DNA of 38,865 nt from Nitratireductor aquibiodomus NL21 = JCM 21793 (GCF_000615975.1 NZ_BAMP01000036.1:1-38865), one strand, 5' to 3'. Shown: positions 26,598-34,725, counted from the stretch's first letter. Translations and numbers: made by a program. The notes: a model not told the origin generated them from the letters alone.

Positions 26598-26624
26598 GGC
26601 CGGGCTTGTCCCGGCCTTCTTTTT
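26598..26624 (+). terminator. Rho-independent terminator of the UbiA-DprE1-aminotransferase cluster
   Basis: Stem GGCCGGG (26598-26604) / CCCGGCC (26610-26616), 5-nt loop CTTGT, followed by TTCTTTTT (26617-26624). It lies 82 bp after the aminotransferase stop and before the convergent membrane-protein gene, so it marks the 3' end of the cluster. Confidence 0.88.
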
Positions 26625-26656
26625 GTGTGCGCCCGGCTTTGAAAGAGCTGCCGCGC

Positions 26657-28417
26657 CTATTCGATCCGGTCTGCCATCTCTGGGCTGAGATAGGCGTCGA
26701 AGCATTGGTTCAGCGTGATGCGCTCATGGTCCTGCATGGCGGGCGCGTAGATCTTGAGAAGGTCCGCATTGGCCGTGGTCAGCGGGCAGGTGGGGTGCAG
26801 GATCATATCTGTCTGGCGAACGGCCTCCAGCGCTTCGGCATCCGGTGGGGGAACGGCGCGTGTGGGATCGGCTCCGATCGCCACGTGCAGTGGCGCACTC
26901 CGGTCCAGTAGCCAGGGGAAGGGGTTGACGAAGTTCAGGTTGAGGATCGTCTCGAACCTTATTCCCTGCTCTTCTTCCAGCTCGCGGATCGCATTAATGG
27001 CGCCGTCGATGGCCATCAGATGCGTCGCCTGGAAATGGAACTCCGAGTAGTACACGGAAGACGGCAACTCCTGAATGCGGATGAAGTCCGCGTAGGTGTC
27101 GCGGTGGAGCGTATAGAAATCCAGCATTTTTTCAGAACGCGCCAGGATTTCGGGTCGCATATTGAGGCGGCCGAGCGTTTTCAGGTTCTGGTTCGGCATT
27201 TCCACATTCTTGATGGCGCCGATATAGGTGCGTGCTGCGCGCTCCACCGTGTTGACCAGCGGCGGCAGGGCGGCGGCGGAGGCAAGGGCGGCAGCGACCA
27301 GAAAGACAGGGCGTTCCGTTTCGCTCTGCCAGAGCCGCACAAGAACGGGTAGGAGCACCGGCCAGATGAAGATGAGCGCCTGGCTTCCTGTGTTCTGTGT
27401 TTCGAAGAAGATGCCTGCGACAAGCACCGTCATGATCCAGAATGCATCATGGTCGATGATGGCAGCAATGGCCGCCACACTCGGCGCGCGCAGCTTGCCG
27501 GCGAGCATTCCACGATCCCGGTAGAGCAGGAAGAGCGCCAGCAGGCCCGCGGGCGCGACAATGCCGAATGTGTGCGACGCGGCCTGGAGGAAGCGGGGCA
27601 AAAGGCTGCCTTCGTTCATGACGACGAGCGCCAGGATGTCCCTGATGTAATTGAGCGTAAAGCCGGTCCAGAGTTCCAGAAGGCCCAGAATTCCCAGGAA
27701 GATGACCGCCGAGGCGACCGCAGTGCGGATGGAGACGCGGCCCGCCGCGAAAGCGAAGGCGCATAGAAGCCCACCGGAGACGAAGCCCGTAATCTTTGTC
27801 AGGAAGAGGCCCGTCATCCCGGCCACGATAGAGACGAGCAGCATCCGCTGGTCGCGCAGATAGACGAGCGCGACGGTGAGCACATAGAGAAGCTGGCAAA
27901 CCTGCCGATTGTAGATGCCGAACCCGTCGGATCCGGGAAACGGATAGAATTCGCGGGTGTTGAACGGCAGAAGGGCGAAGGCGAGAAAGGGCAGAAGCAG
28001 CGCCAGCGCCGTTCCGCGCGACTTTGCATCCACCTGCCACAGCGCCAGCGCCATGAGCGGTGCGGTGACGGCAAAGAGCGACCAGTGCACCAGTAGGAGC
28101 GGCTGCGCGTTGGCAAACAGCTTCACGCCGCCTGCAAACAGATAATAGCCGAGCGGTCCCACGGGCGCGAAGAAGTCCGTGGCGGGGATCTGGCCGGAAA
28201 AAATCCGGTTTGCGGCATCGAAATAGATGAACAGGTCCCAGTACATGGGGCCGATCGGCACGTTGAGCGGCAGGACGAGGAAAACCGCCATGATCAGCGC
28301 CGTCATGGCCAGGATGGCCACCGGGCCTGTCAGCCATCTGCGCCGTCTTGCCGTGGCCACGTGTTCGACCGCCATTGCCATGTCTGCCCCCGGGGTGCCT
28401 TCTGCCTGTCGTCGCAT
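26657..28417 (-). CDS. Polytopic membrane protein, GT-C glycosyltransferase-like
   Basis: A 586-residue protein with about ten to eleven hydrophobic segments over residues 30-385, then a soluble C-terminal domain of about 200 residues. The first extracytoplasmic loop after helix 1 holds acidic and aromatic residues (PMYWDLFIYFDAANRIFSGQ, then PATDFFAPVGPLGYYLF), the layout of GT-C enzymes that take sugars from polyprenyl phosphate. The C-terminal domain includes ELPSSVYYSEFHFQATHLMA and NFVNPFPWLLDRSAPLHV. I do not recognise a named family. It converges on the lipid-linked sugar cluster, so transfer of that sugar to a surface glycan is a reasonable inference. The start could be ATG 28417 or ATG 28381 (after a G-rich site). 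Confidence 0.7.
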   Translation of the reverse strand: MRRQAEGTPGADMAMAVEHVATARRRRWLTGPVAILAMTALIMAVFLVLPLNVPIGPMYWDLFIYFDAANRIFSGQIPATDFFAPVGPLGYYLFAGGVKLFANAQPLLLVHWSLFAVTAPLMALALWQVDAKSRGTALALLLPFLAFALLPFNTREFYPFPGSDGFGIYNRQVCQLLYVLTVALVYLRDQRMLLVSIVAGMTGLFLTKITGFVSGGLLCAFAFAAGRVSIRTAVASAVIFLGILGLLELWTGFTLNYIRDILALVVMNEGSLLPRFLQAASHTFGIVAPAGLLALFLLYRDRGMLAGKLRAPSVAAIAAIIDHDAFWIMTVLVAGIFFETQNTGSQALIFIWPVLLPVLVRLWQSETERPVFLVAAALASAAALPPLVNTVERAARTYIGAIKNVEMPNQNLKTLGRLNMRPEILARSEKMLDFYTLHRDTYADFIRIQELPSSVYYSEFHFQATHLMAIDGAINAIRELEEEQGIRFETILNLNFVNPFPWLLDRSAPLHVAIGADPTRAVPPPDAEALEAVRQTDMILHPTCPLTTANADLLKIYAPAMQDHERITLNQCFDAYLSPEMADRIE

Positions 28418-28429
28418 TCTTTTCTACAG

Positions 28430-28474
28430 AACAGGCGATCAGAAGAAGTTAATTCACCCGCTCAATCGCCTGTT
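28430..28474. promoter_or_regulatory. 10-bp inverted repeat in the divergent region before dimethylglycine dehydrogenase
   Basis: AACAGGCGAT (28430-28439) and ATCGCCTGTT (28465-28474) are perfect complements with a 25-nt spacer. They lie in the 199-bp region between the membrane-protein gene (-) and the dehydrogenase gene (+). Position and symmetry suggest a regulator site or a 5'-leader stem of the plus-strand transcript; neither is proved. Confidence 0.4.
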
Positions 28475-28616
28475 TTGCTTAATGGCGCGGGCCGTTTCGG
28501 CGATGTCGCATTCAGGCAAAGAAGTTCTGTCTTCTGAGGACTAGGATCGTTTCGGATCATGGGCGTCATCCAGCCTGCCTGCGCGGTCTGGCGGGAGCGA
28601 TCGAGGGAGTGAGAGC

Positions 28617-31135
28617 ATGAAGGCAAATGCGCGGGCGGTTGTCATCGGCGGTGGTGTTGTGGGCGTGTCGACGCTCTATCACCTGGCCAAAAAGGGCTGG
28701 TCGGATGTGGTGCTGCTTGAGCGCAAGGAACTGACATCCGGTTCCACATGGCATGCCGCCGGCCTTCTGCCGCTGTTCAACATGAGCTACTCGGTCGGTC
28801 AGATCCACAAATACTCGGTGAAATTCTATCAGGAGCTTCAGGAGGAGACCGGCATGAATGTCGGTTTCACGCAATGCTCCAATATTCGTCTCGCGCGCAC
28901 GAAGGATCGCTGGGACGAGTATATGTATTATGCCGGTATCGCCGAAACCATCGGCATTCCGGTCAAGCTCCTGACGCCCGAGCAGGTGAAGGAGATCTGG
29001 CCGCTTTGCGAGACCGATGGGCTTCTTGGCGCGATCCAGCATCCTGACGATGGCTATATCCAGCCGGCCGATCTGACGCAGGCGCTCGCCAAGGGCGCGC
29101 GCGATCTCGGCGCAACCATCTATCGCAACACGGCCGTGACGGCGATTGCACAGGGCGATGACGGGACCTGGACCGTCACCACCGACAAGGGCGAGATTGC
29201 CTGTGAGCACGTTATCTCCTGCACCGGCAATTTTGCCCGCAGGACCGGGGCCATGGTCGGGCTCGACGTGCCCGTGATCCCGGTCGAGCACCAGTACATC
29301 GTCACCGAGCCGCATCCCGCCATTGTCGCACGCAAGAAGGAAGGGCTGCCGGAAATGGGAGTCCTGCGCGAGAGCGATTCCTCCTGGTATATGCGCGAGG
29401 AGAATGGAGGTCTTTTGCTTGGTCCTTACGAGGTCGGTGCGCCCTGCTGCTATGTGGACGGTCCCAGCCAAGACAGTGAGTACGAGCTGTTCCAGGAGGA
29501 TCTGGAACGCCTCATGCCCTATGTGGAAACAGCGATCGAGCGTGTTCCCGCCTTTGGCGAGGTGGGCATCAAGAAGATCTACAATGGCGCAATCGCCTAT
29601 ACGCCCGACGGCTCTCCCATCATCGGCCCCGCGCCGGGGCTGAAGAATTTCTGGCTGAATGAGGGCCATTCCTTCGGCGTCACGGCGGCCGGCGGCGCGG
29701 GCTGGCAGCTTGCCGAATGGATCGTCGAGGGCGAACCGTCCATCGACATGATGGGCGTCGACCCGCGCCGTTTCGGCCCCTATGCCACCGAGGGCTATCT
29801 GCGCGAGAAGAACGAGGAGGCCTATGCCAATGTCTTCACCGTTCACTATCCCGATGAAGAGCGTTCGGCGGCGCGGCCCCTGAAGACCACGCCGAGCTAT
29901 GAACGTATGAAACGGCTGGGGGCCGTGTTCGGATCCGTTTATGGCTGGGAGCGGCCCAACTGGTTTGCGCCGGAAGGGTATGCAGTGCCTGAAAGCGAAC
30001 TCGGCGTTGGTGCGGACGTGCTGTTGAAGCACAATCATGCGCCGGCGCTTGGAGATGGCCGCGTCGTTGAAAAATGGTCGTTCCGCCGCTCGAACTATTT
30101 CGAGCATGTCGGTAACGAGGTGAAGAACGTCCACGAGAATGTCGGCCTGCTCGACATGTCGGCTTTCGCCAAAATCGAGGTTTCGGGACCGGGCGCAAGG
30201 GGCTGGCTCGACAGCATTCTCGCCAACCGCATTCCGAAGAAACGGGGCCGTGTGGCGCTGTGCCATCTGCTTACGAAGAATGGCGGGGTGCGCTCGGAGT
30301 TCACCGTCTATGAGTGGAAGCCGGGCCGGTTCTATCTGGTGTCCGCCGGTGCCTATGAGGCGCATGATCATGACGTGCTCTTCAAGCTGCTTCCCGATGA
30401 CGGCTCCGTAACCCTGCGGCCGATCACGCAGCAGTACGGCGTTTTCGTTCTTGCTGGACCCAGGAGCCGCGATGTGTTGCGCAGGCTCACGCGCACGGAG
30501 CTTTCCAACGCCGCGTTTCCCTGGCTCTCGGGCAAGGAGATTTCCGTTGGCCGTGCGAGCGCCCATGCGCTGCGTGTGAACTTTGTCGGGGAGCTGGGCT
30601 GGGAGCTGCACCATCCAATCGAGCAGCAGAACCTGATTTTCGATCTTGTCATGGAGGCCGGCGCGGAATTTGGCATAAAGCCCTTTGGCATTCGCGCCAT
30701 GACGGCAATGGCCATCGAGAAGAGCTATCGTCTGATCCCGCGTGAACTCTCAATCGAGTACACCGCATGGGAAAGCGGGCTCGACCGTTTCGTGCATCCC
30801 GACAAGGGCGAATTCATCGGCCGCGATGCGCTCACAAAGCAGCGCGAGGAGGGGCTTGGCTGGAACTATGTCACGCTGGAGGTTGGTGGTGTCCGCGACG
30901 CCGATGCACGCGGCAACGAGGCGATCTACAGGGCCGGAGAACTGGTGGGGCGTGCCACGCATGGCGGCTATGGCTGGCGCGTGGGAAAAAGCCTGGCGCT
31001 CGCATGGTACGCCCCGAATTCGCCGCCGAAGGCACGGAGCTCGAGATCAGGATACTGGGTGAGCTTCATCCGGCAAAAGTGATCGGTGAAAGCCCGTTCG
31101 ATCCCGAAAATGCTGCGCTGCGCACGGACGGGTGA
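28617..31135 (+). CDS. Dimethylglycine dehydrogenase-type FAD/GcvT protein, one frameshift near the 3' end
   Basis: About 839 residues when repaired. N-terminal FAD domain ARAVVIGGGVVGVSTLYHLA (5-24); H46 in GSTWHAAGLLP matches the histidine that carries covalent FAD in mammalian DMGDH and relatives. A DAO domain runs to about 390, then an FAO_M linker, then a GcvT fold (440-830) for transfer of the one-carbon unit to tetrahydrofolate. Likely reaction: dimethylglycine to sarcosine, feeding the sarcosine oxidase in this window; sarcosine dehydrogenase is the alternative. The frame ends at 31082 in unrelated sequence (WYAPNSPPKARSSRSG). Adding one C at about 31003 gives LALAMVRPEFAAEGTELEIR and a natural end, DPENAALRTDG, stop 31133-31135. 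A GAGGGAG site precedes ATG 28617. Confidence 0.9.
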
Positions 31136-31248
31136 AGTAGAGGTGGAAAGGAAGCGGAACCCATACTCACCAATGGAAGCGCCATAAGTCGGGTCAATAC
31201 GCCAAATTGCGTGATTTATAGCCGGCTGGACATGCGCTAGACTAGGGC

Positions 31249-32097
31249 ATGTCCAGGTCGAGAATGGGTCTGCACCTCAATCAAAGCGGTCTGCTTGCTG
31301 CTTTTACGGGATTTTGTTGCGCCTTTCTTGTCGCCACTCAGCCTCAACCGTCCAGAGCCCAGGAAATCGTCGACGTTCAACTCGTCCTGGCGGTCGATGT
31401 TTCTCTTTCCATGTCGGCTGGCGAGCTGGAGATACAGCGCCGCGGCTATGCGGAAGCGCTGACCCATGAAGAGGTCGTTGGCGCGATCCTGAGTGGCATG
31501 CATGGCAAGATCGCGGTGACCTATTTCGAATGGGCGGGCAATTTCTCCCAGCGTGTTGTCGTTCCCTGGACCCGGATTGCTTCGGCAGAGGATGCGCGGC
31601 ATTTCGCAGAGCGGCTATCGGCCAATCCTCCAAGCAGTGCCCGTCGAACCTCGATATCAGGTGCACTCGATTATGCCGGCGATCTATTGGCGGAAAGCGA
31701 CTTTCGAGGGCTTCGGCGCGTGGTGGATGTCTCTGGAGACGGCCCCAACAATCAGGGTGGTCCCGTGGTTCCGGCCCGCGACCGGCTGGCTGGCATGGGC
31801 ATCACCATCAACGGGCTTCCGCTGATGACCAATGGCGGGCTGACCACCAGTTTCGACGTCAAGGATCTCGATACCTACTACCGGAACTGTGTCATCGGCG
31901 GGCCGGGGGCATTTGTCGTGCCGGTCAATGACTGGTCGCAGTTCCCCGAAGCCATTCGACGCAAGCTGGTACTGGAGCTGGCTGGAACGGGCGGGCACCG
32001 CCCGCAGGTCGTGCTCGCCCAGTTTCACAGTGCCTATGACTGCCTTGTCGGTGAAAAGATGTGGCGGGATCGCTCCTGGATGTGGCAGGAGCCCTGA
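31249..32097 (+). CDS. DUF1194 (von Willebrand A-like) secreted protein
   Basis: A 282-residue exported protein. The signal peptide spans about 1-38 (LLAAFTGFCCAFLVATQ, ending SRA-QE). The mature part matches DUF1194, a VWA-like fold: VDVQLVLAVDVSLSMS with the D-x-S-x-S metal site, IAVTYFEWAGNFSQRVVVPW, TSISGALDYAGDLL, RRVVDVSGDGPNNQGG and the family hallmark GITINGLPLMTN. A metal-dependent protein-binding role in the periplasm is inferred from the fold; the biological function is unknown. ATG 31249 has only a weak upstream site, so ATG 31264 is a possible start. It follows the dehydrogenase gene after 113 bp and is probably transcribed separately. Confidence 0.87.
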   Translation: MSRSRMGLHLNQSGLLAAFTGFCCAFLVATQPQPSRAQEIVDVQLVLAVDVSLSMSAGELEIQRRGYAEALTHEEVVGAILSGMHGKIAVTYFEWAGNFSQRVVVPWTRIASAEDARHFAERLSANPPSSARRTSISGALDYAGDLLAESDFRGLRRVVDVSGDGPNNQGGPVVPARDRLAGMGITINGLPLMTNGGLTTSFDVKDLDTYYRNCVIGGPGAFVVPVNDWSQFPEAIRRKLVLELAGTGGHRPQVVLAQFHSAYDCLVGEKMWRDRSWMWQEP

Positions 32098-32103
32098 TCG
32101 CGT

Positions 32104-32589
32104 TCAGAGCGTTGCAGCAATCTCTTCGAGCTGGTCGGCGCATTGGCCCCAGCCTTCGTGAAAGCCCATCTTCTCGTGTGCTTCGCGGTCCTCCGCATTC
32201 CAGTGCAGCGCCCGTGCGATGTAGCGTGTCCTGCCTTCTCCGGCATCCTCCAGGGTGAGGATCATGGTCATAAACGGCTTTTGTGAAGGGGTCCACGCCC
32301 CGGTGAAGGCGTCGGTCGTCACGATCTTCTCGTTCTCGACCACCTCAAGGAAAATGCCCGGATTGGGATACTCATTGCCGTCCGGGTCGCGCATTACGAT
32401 CAGGCTGGATCCGCCCGGACGCACGTCCATCTCGACTTTCGAAATCGTCCAGGGTTTTGGCACGAACCATTGTTTGAGGATTTCCGGATCGGTCCAGGCG
32501 CGGAAGATTTTTTCGCGGGGCGCGTCGATGATACGCGCCAGGACGAGTTCGTTTTCCAGTTCAGGTGCGACGTCGATGGTGGTGCTCAT
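32104..32589 (-). CDS. SRPBCC / AHSA1 domain protein
   Basis: A 161-residue protein with the START-like hydrophobic-cavity fold of the Aha1 C-terminal (AHSA1) family: ELVLARIIDAPREKIFRAWTD (15-35), LKQWFVPKPWTISKVEMDVR, GGSSLIVMRDPDGNEYPNPG, VVENEKIVTTDAF and the C-terminal helix FHEGWGQCADQLEEIAATL. Ligand and function are unknown for most members. ATG 32589 has GGGAGA about 7 bp upstream; ATG 32595 two codons earlier is too close to it. The gene converges with the DUF1194 gene (6 bp apart) and is 79 bp downstream of the GlxA-type regulator on the same strand, so both may share a transcript. Confidence 0.85.
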   Translation of the reverse strand: MSTTIDVAPELENELVLARIIDAPREKIFRAWTDPEILKQWFVPKPWTISKVEMDVRPGGSSLIVMRDPDGNEYPNPGIFLEVVENEKIVTTDAFTGAWTPSQKPFMTMILTLEDAGEGRTRYIARALHWNAEDREAHEKMGFHEGWGQCADQLEEIAATL

Positions 32590-32668
32590 TTCCATGTCTC
32601 CCAGTGTCTGTCTGTACTGCGAGGACGATCGGTGCGCAGCCACCCCGACAGGTCCCGGCAATTTTTTG

Positions 32669-33667
32669 TCAGGCGACGAGAAGCTGCTTGCGGTCGGCGC
32701 GTTCCTGCTGGGGTGAGCGGGCGTAGAGCTCACGGTAGCATTTGGAGAAGTGCGAAGCCGAGACGAAGCCGCAGGCAACCGCCACTTCAACAACGGGCAG
32801 GGAGGACTGGATCAGGAGGTGGCGGGCCCGGTCAAGGCGGATTTCCAGATAGTAGCGGGCGGGCGAACGCCCCATCTCCTGCCGGAACAGGCGCTCGATC
32901 TGACGGCGGGAGAGCCCCACGTTCTCCGCGATCTGCACCAGTGAAAGGGGCTCAGCCAGGTTCGCTTCCATCAGCTCGATGATGGTGAGAACCTTGGAAT
33001 TCTGCACGCCAAGCCGCGCCCTCAGTGGCAGGCGCTGGCGGTCGGAGGGGCTGCGCACCCGGTCCGTCAATAATTGCTCGCAGACGCGGTTGATCAGGCT
33101 GTCGTCGAAATCCTCACCGATCAGCTTCAGCATCATGTCCATGGCCGCGGTGCCGCCCGCGCAGGTGTATATGTTCGCCTCGGTCTCGAAGAGATCGGCA
33201 AAGACGTTTGCGCGTGGGTATCTTTCGGCGAAGCCCGGGAGGTTTTCCCAATGGATTGCGCAGCGTCTGTCGGCCAGCAGCCCGGCCCCGGCCAGGACGT
33301 AAGCTGCCGTGCACAGCCCGCCGATGGCGACGCCACGATTGTACTCTTCGCGCAGCCAGGCAAAGACAGTCTTGTTGCTATAATCCTCGATGTTCAGGCC
33401 GCCGCAGACAATGACCATTGAAGGACGTTCGTGCCCGACCATTTTCTGCCGCTCGGCGGCGAGGGAAGAGCCGACGGCCACCTCAACGCCGTTCGATGCG
33501 CGGACCGGTTCGCCATCACAACTAGCCAGCCGCCATGTATAGGCTTCGTAGCCCGCCATTCGATTGGCGGTTCGCAGGGGTTCCAGCGCAGCGGAAAACG
33601 CCATCATGGTGAAGTCGGGAATGAGAAAGAAAACGATCGACCGCTTGCAGCTGTTCTCGCCCGACAT
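32669..33667 (-). CDS. GlxA-family AraC-type transcriptional regulator (GbdR/CdhR-like)
   Basis: A 332-residue regulator with an N-terminal DJ-1/PfpI-like domain (IVFFLIPDFTMMAFSAALEP, 10-29; VIVCGGLNIED; AIGGLCTAAYVLAGAGLL) and a C-terminal AraC double HTH (LIELMEANLAEPLS region from about 225; AENVGLSRRQIERLFRQEMG; VAVACGFVSASHFSKCYREL). This architecture is that of GbdR and CdhR, which activate glycine betaine, dimethylglycine, sarcosine or carnitine catabolism. Since dimethylglycine dehydrogenase and soxBDAG share the window, control of those genes is the leading inference, but they are not adjacent. GGGAGG is 5 bp before ATG 33667, and an inverted repeat sits just upstream. Confidence 0.88.
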   Translation of the reverse strand: MSGENSCKRSIVFFLIPDFTMMAFSAALEPLRTANRMAGYEAYTWRLASCDGEPVRASNGVEVAVGSSLAAERQKMVGHERPSMVIVCGGLNIEDYSNKTVFAWLREEYNRGVAIGGLCTAAYVLAGAGLLADRRCAIHWENLPGFAERYPRANVFADLFETEANIYTCAGGTAAMDMMLKLIGEDFDDSLINRVCEQLLTDRVRSPSDRQRLPLRARLGVQNSKVLTIIELMEANLAEPLSLVQIAENVGLSRRQIERLFRQEMGRSPARYYLEIRLDRARHLLIQSSLPVVEVAVACGFVSASHFSKCYRELYARSPQQERADRKQLLVA

Positions 33668-33683
33668 AGTGCCTCCCGGTTGC

Positions 33684-33710
33684 GCATGACACCTACCTCC
33701 CAGGTCATGC
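33684..33710. promoter_or_regulatory. Inverted repeat upstream of the GlxA-type regulator, candidate operator
   Basis: GCATGAC (33684-33690) and GTCATGC (33704-33710) are perfect complements around a 13-nt centre, and the symmetry nearly extends inward (acct / agg). It lies 17 bp before the start codon. Further copies of GTCATC occur at 33715 and 33726. This is compatible with autoregulation, or with a leader hairpin near the ribosome site. Confidence 0.45.
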
Positions 33711-34246
33711 CGCTGTCATCGAAGCGTCATCAGGAATTGTGTTTTCTGTCAATCCGAGAGGCGATGGAAAGCGTCGTTTTGCAGGCGTTTGCGTGAAGTG
33801 CGAGCGTGTTGAGGCCTGCATGCGGAGACAATCAGACAGCCGGGCGTTCCCGACCCGGTGGCTCAGCTGTGGCCGGAGAGGCCCCGGAGGCTAAAAGGGG
33901 GGCTTGCAAAAGCTGATCAGTTGACCAGGAAGCCGAGCCGCGAGCCGGCGAGGGCTCCGGTTTCACCCGGCATCGTTTTTTGAAGCCGCTGGCGGGCGAA
34001 CACAGTGTTTGGATTCGTACCCCGACGACGGCGTATAAAGCGTGCGAAAAGCTTCATCTTGCGCTCCAGGAAACAGTCAACATCGAAAGACAGTCGGTTC
34101 TCACCGAGCGCCTTCTCATGCAGGATGGAGTGGGGTCGCTCGTTCGATGGTGGAGAGCTATCGCATCCGTGTCGGCGATGAGGCGGAAAATGCGAAGCGC
34201 ACGTTAGGAAAAGCGACATCTGTGCGGCCCGCATCGGCAATCGAGC
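33711..34246. other. Sparse region without a confident gene
   Basis: This is the central part of a 660-bp stretch between the GlxA-type regulator and the 43-residue gene. It has several GC-rich small stems (for example CCGGG/CCCGG around 33840-33860) and one possible minus-strand reading frame of 46 codons. That frame runs 34057-33917, starts MKLFARFIRRRRGTNPNTVF and has GGAG about 7 bp upstream, but I recognise no family. No tRNA or known riboswitch is seen. An unannotated small RNA cannot be excluded. Confidence 0.35.
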
Positions 34247-34277
34247 AAAAAAAGACCCCGACATTCAGGTCGGGGTC
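34247..34277 (-). terminator. Rho-independent terminator of the DUF1127 / 43-residue gene unit
   Basis: On the minus strand a 9-bp perfect stem (GACCCCGAC, loop CTGAAT, GTCGGGGTC; plus-strand arms 34254-34262 and 34269-34277) is followed by seven T (34253-34247). It is 51 bp past the stop of the 43-residue frame, the first minus-strand terminator after the two small genes. Confidence 0.9.
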
Positions 34278-34327
34278 AGGTCGGCGTTCGACAGGTCGCG
34301 CGTAAGCGCGTGGCTTTTGCTTTCATG

Positions 34328-34459
34328 TCAGTGTGAGCTCCGCCCGGATGGCCCGGGCTTTTTCGCCGGGGGCGTACCGTATTTGGCGTGATGGGTCATT
34401 GCGTCGAATTCAATTGCGAAATCACGCACTGCCTTCAGGGCCTTTGTCAGCGATATCAT
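34328..34459 (-). CDS. 43-residue small protein downstream of the DUF1127 gene
   Basis: A short frame with ATG at 34459 and TGA at 34328, preceded by CAGGAG six bases upstream. It starts MISLTKALKAVRDFAIEFDA, with an amphipathic helix in the first 25 residues, then THHAKYG and a Pro/Lys-rich tail (TPPAKKPGPSGRSSH). It lies 29 bp after the DUF1127 stop on the same strand and is closed by a strong terminator, so the two small genes look like one transcript. No family recognised. Evidence is the ribosome site, the position and the terminator; expression is not shown. Confidence 0.6.
   Translation of the reverse strand: MISLTKALKAVRDFAIEFDAMTHHAKYGTPPAKKPGPSGRSSH
34342..34363 (+). terminator. 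Possible plus-strand terminator antisense to the 43-residue gene
   Basis: GCCCGG (34342-34347), loop ATGGC, CCGGGC (34353-34358), then TTTTT (34359-34363). No plus-strand gene is recognised upstream, so it would serve only an undetected RNA, or it may be a by-product of Pro/Gly codons in the gene on the other strand. Confidence 0.3.
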
Positions 34460-34488
34460 TCAACACTCCTGTTTGTCTGGACCGGCGT

Positions 34489-34671
34489 TCAGAAACGCGA
34501 GATGCTGCGGTTGTCCTGACCATCGGACTGAATGCTCGTGTAGTGAGCCGGCCAGCCGATGTCCTTGCGGATTTCTGCGGGAAGCGTGTCGATCAGACGC
34601 TCGGTACGCCGGCGGTTCAATGCCGTCCGATAGTGGCGGACATAATGGTTCATGCGTGCGAAAACAGACAT
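34489..34671 (-). CDS. DUF1127-type small protein
   Basis: A 60-residue, Arg-rich protein: MSVFARMNHYVRHYRTALNR, then RRTERLIDTLPAEIRKDIGWPAHYTS. The pattern of a basic helix followed by L-x-x-L-P/D-x-x-I/L-R-x-D-I-G-W is that of DUF1127 (YjiS-like) proteins of alphaproteobacteria. Some members act in small-RNA turnover and phosphate or stress responses, and in Brucella and Agrobacterium several are activated by the LysR regulator VtlR. GAGGAGAAGG precedes ATG 34671. A 6-bp hairpin (34686-34705) sits in the leader next to the ribosome site. It is divergent from a LysR gene of the LsrB/VtlR type, which makes direct control likely. Confidence 0.8.
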   Translation of the reverse strand: MSVFARMNHYVRHYRTALNRRRTERLIDTLPAEIRKDIGWPAHYTSIQSDGQDNRSISRF

Positions 34672-34685
34672 TGTCCTTCTCCTCT

Positions 34686-34705
34686 GTCTGGCTGCTTTGC
34701 CAGAC
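34686..34705 (-). promoter_or_regulatory. Leader hairpin of the DUF1127 gene
   Basis: On the minus strand GTCTGG-CAAAGCAG-CCAGAC forms a 6-bp perfect stem with an 8-nt loop, ending a few bases before the GAGGAG ribosome site. It may shield the leader or be a target for post-transcriptional control. There is no T-run, so it is not a terminator. Confidence 0.4.
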
Positions 34706-34725
34706 GTCATCGCCTGACACTGTTG

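Noticed and set aside
28566..30614. 682-codon open frame on the minus strand, antisense to dimethylglycine dehydrogenase
   Set aside because: It mirrors the coding frame of a well-recognised enzyme in GC-rich DNA, has no family resemblance and no ribosome site; a shadow frame.
33840..33900. tRNA-like piece (GGTGGCTCAGCTG) in the sparse region
   Set aside because: No acceptor, anticodon or T arm can be drawn around it.
33917..34057. MinE-like reading of a 46-codon minus-strand frame (KLFARFIRRRRG...ARQRLQ)
   Set aside because: Only a handful of residues resemble the MinE N-terminus, the rest does not follow, and no minC/minD is present.
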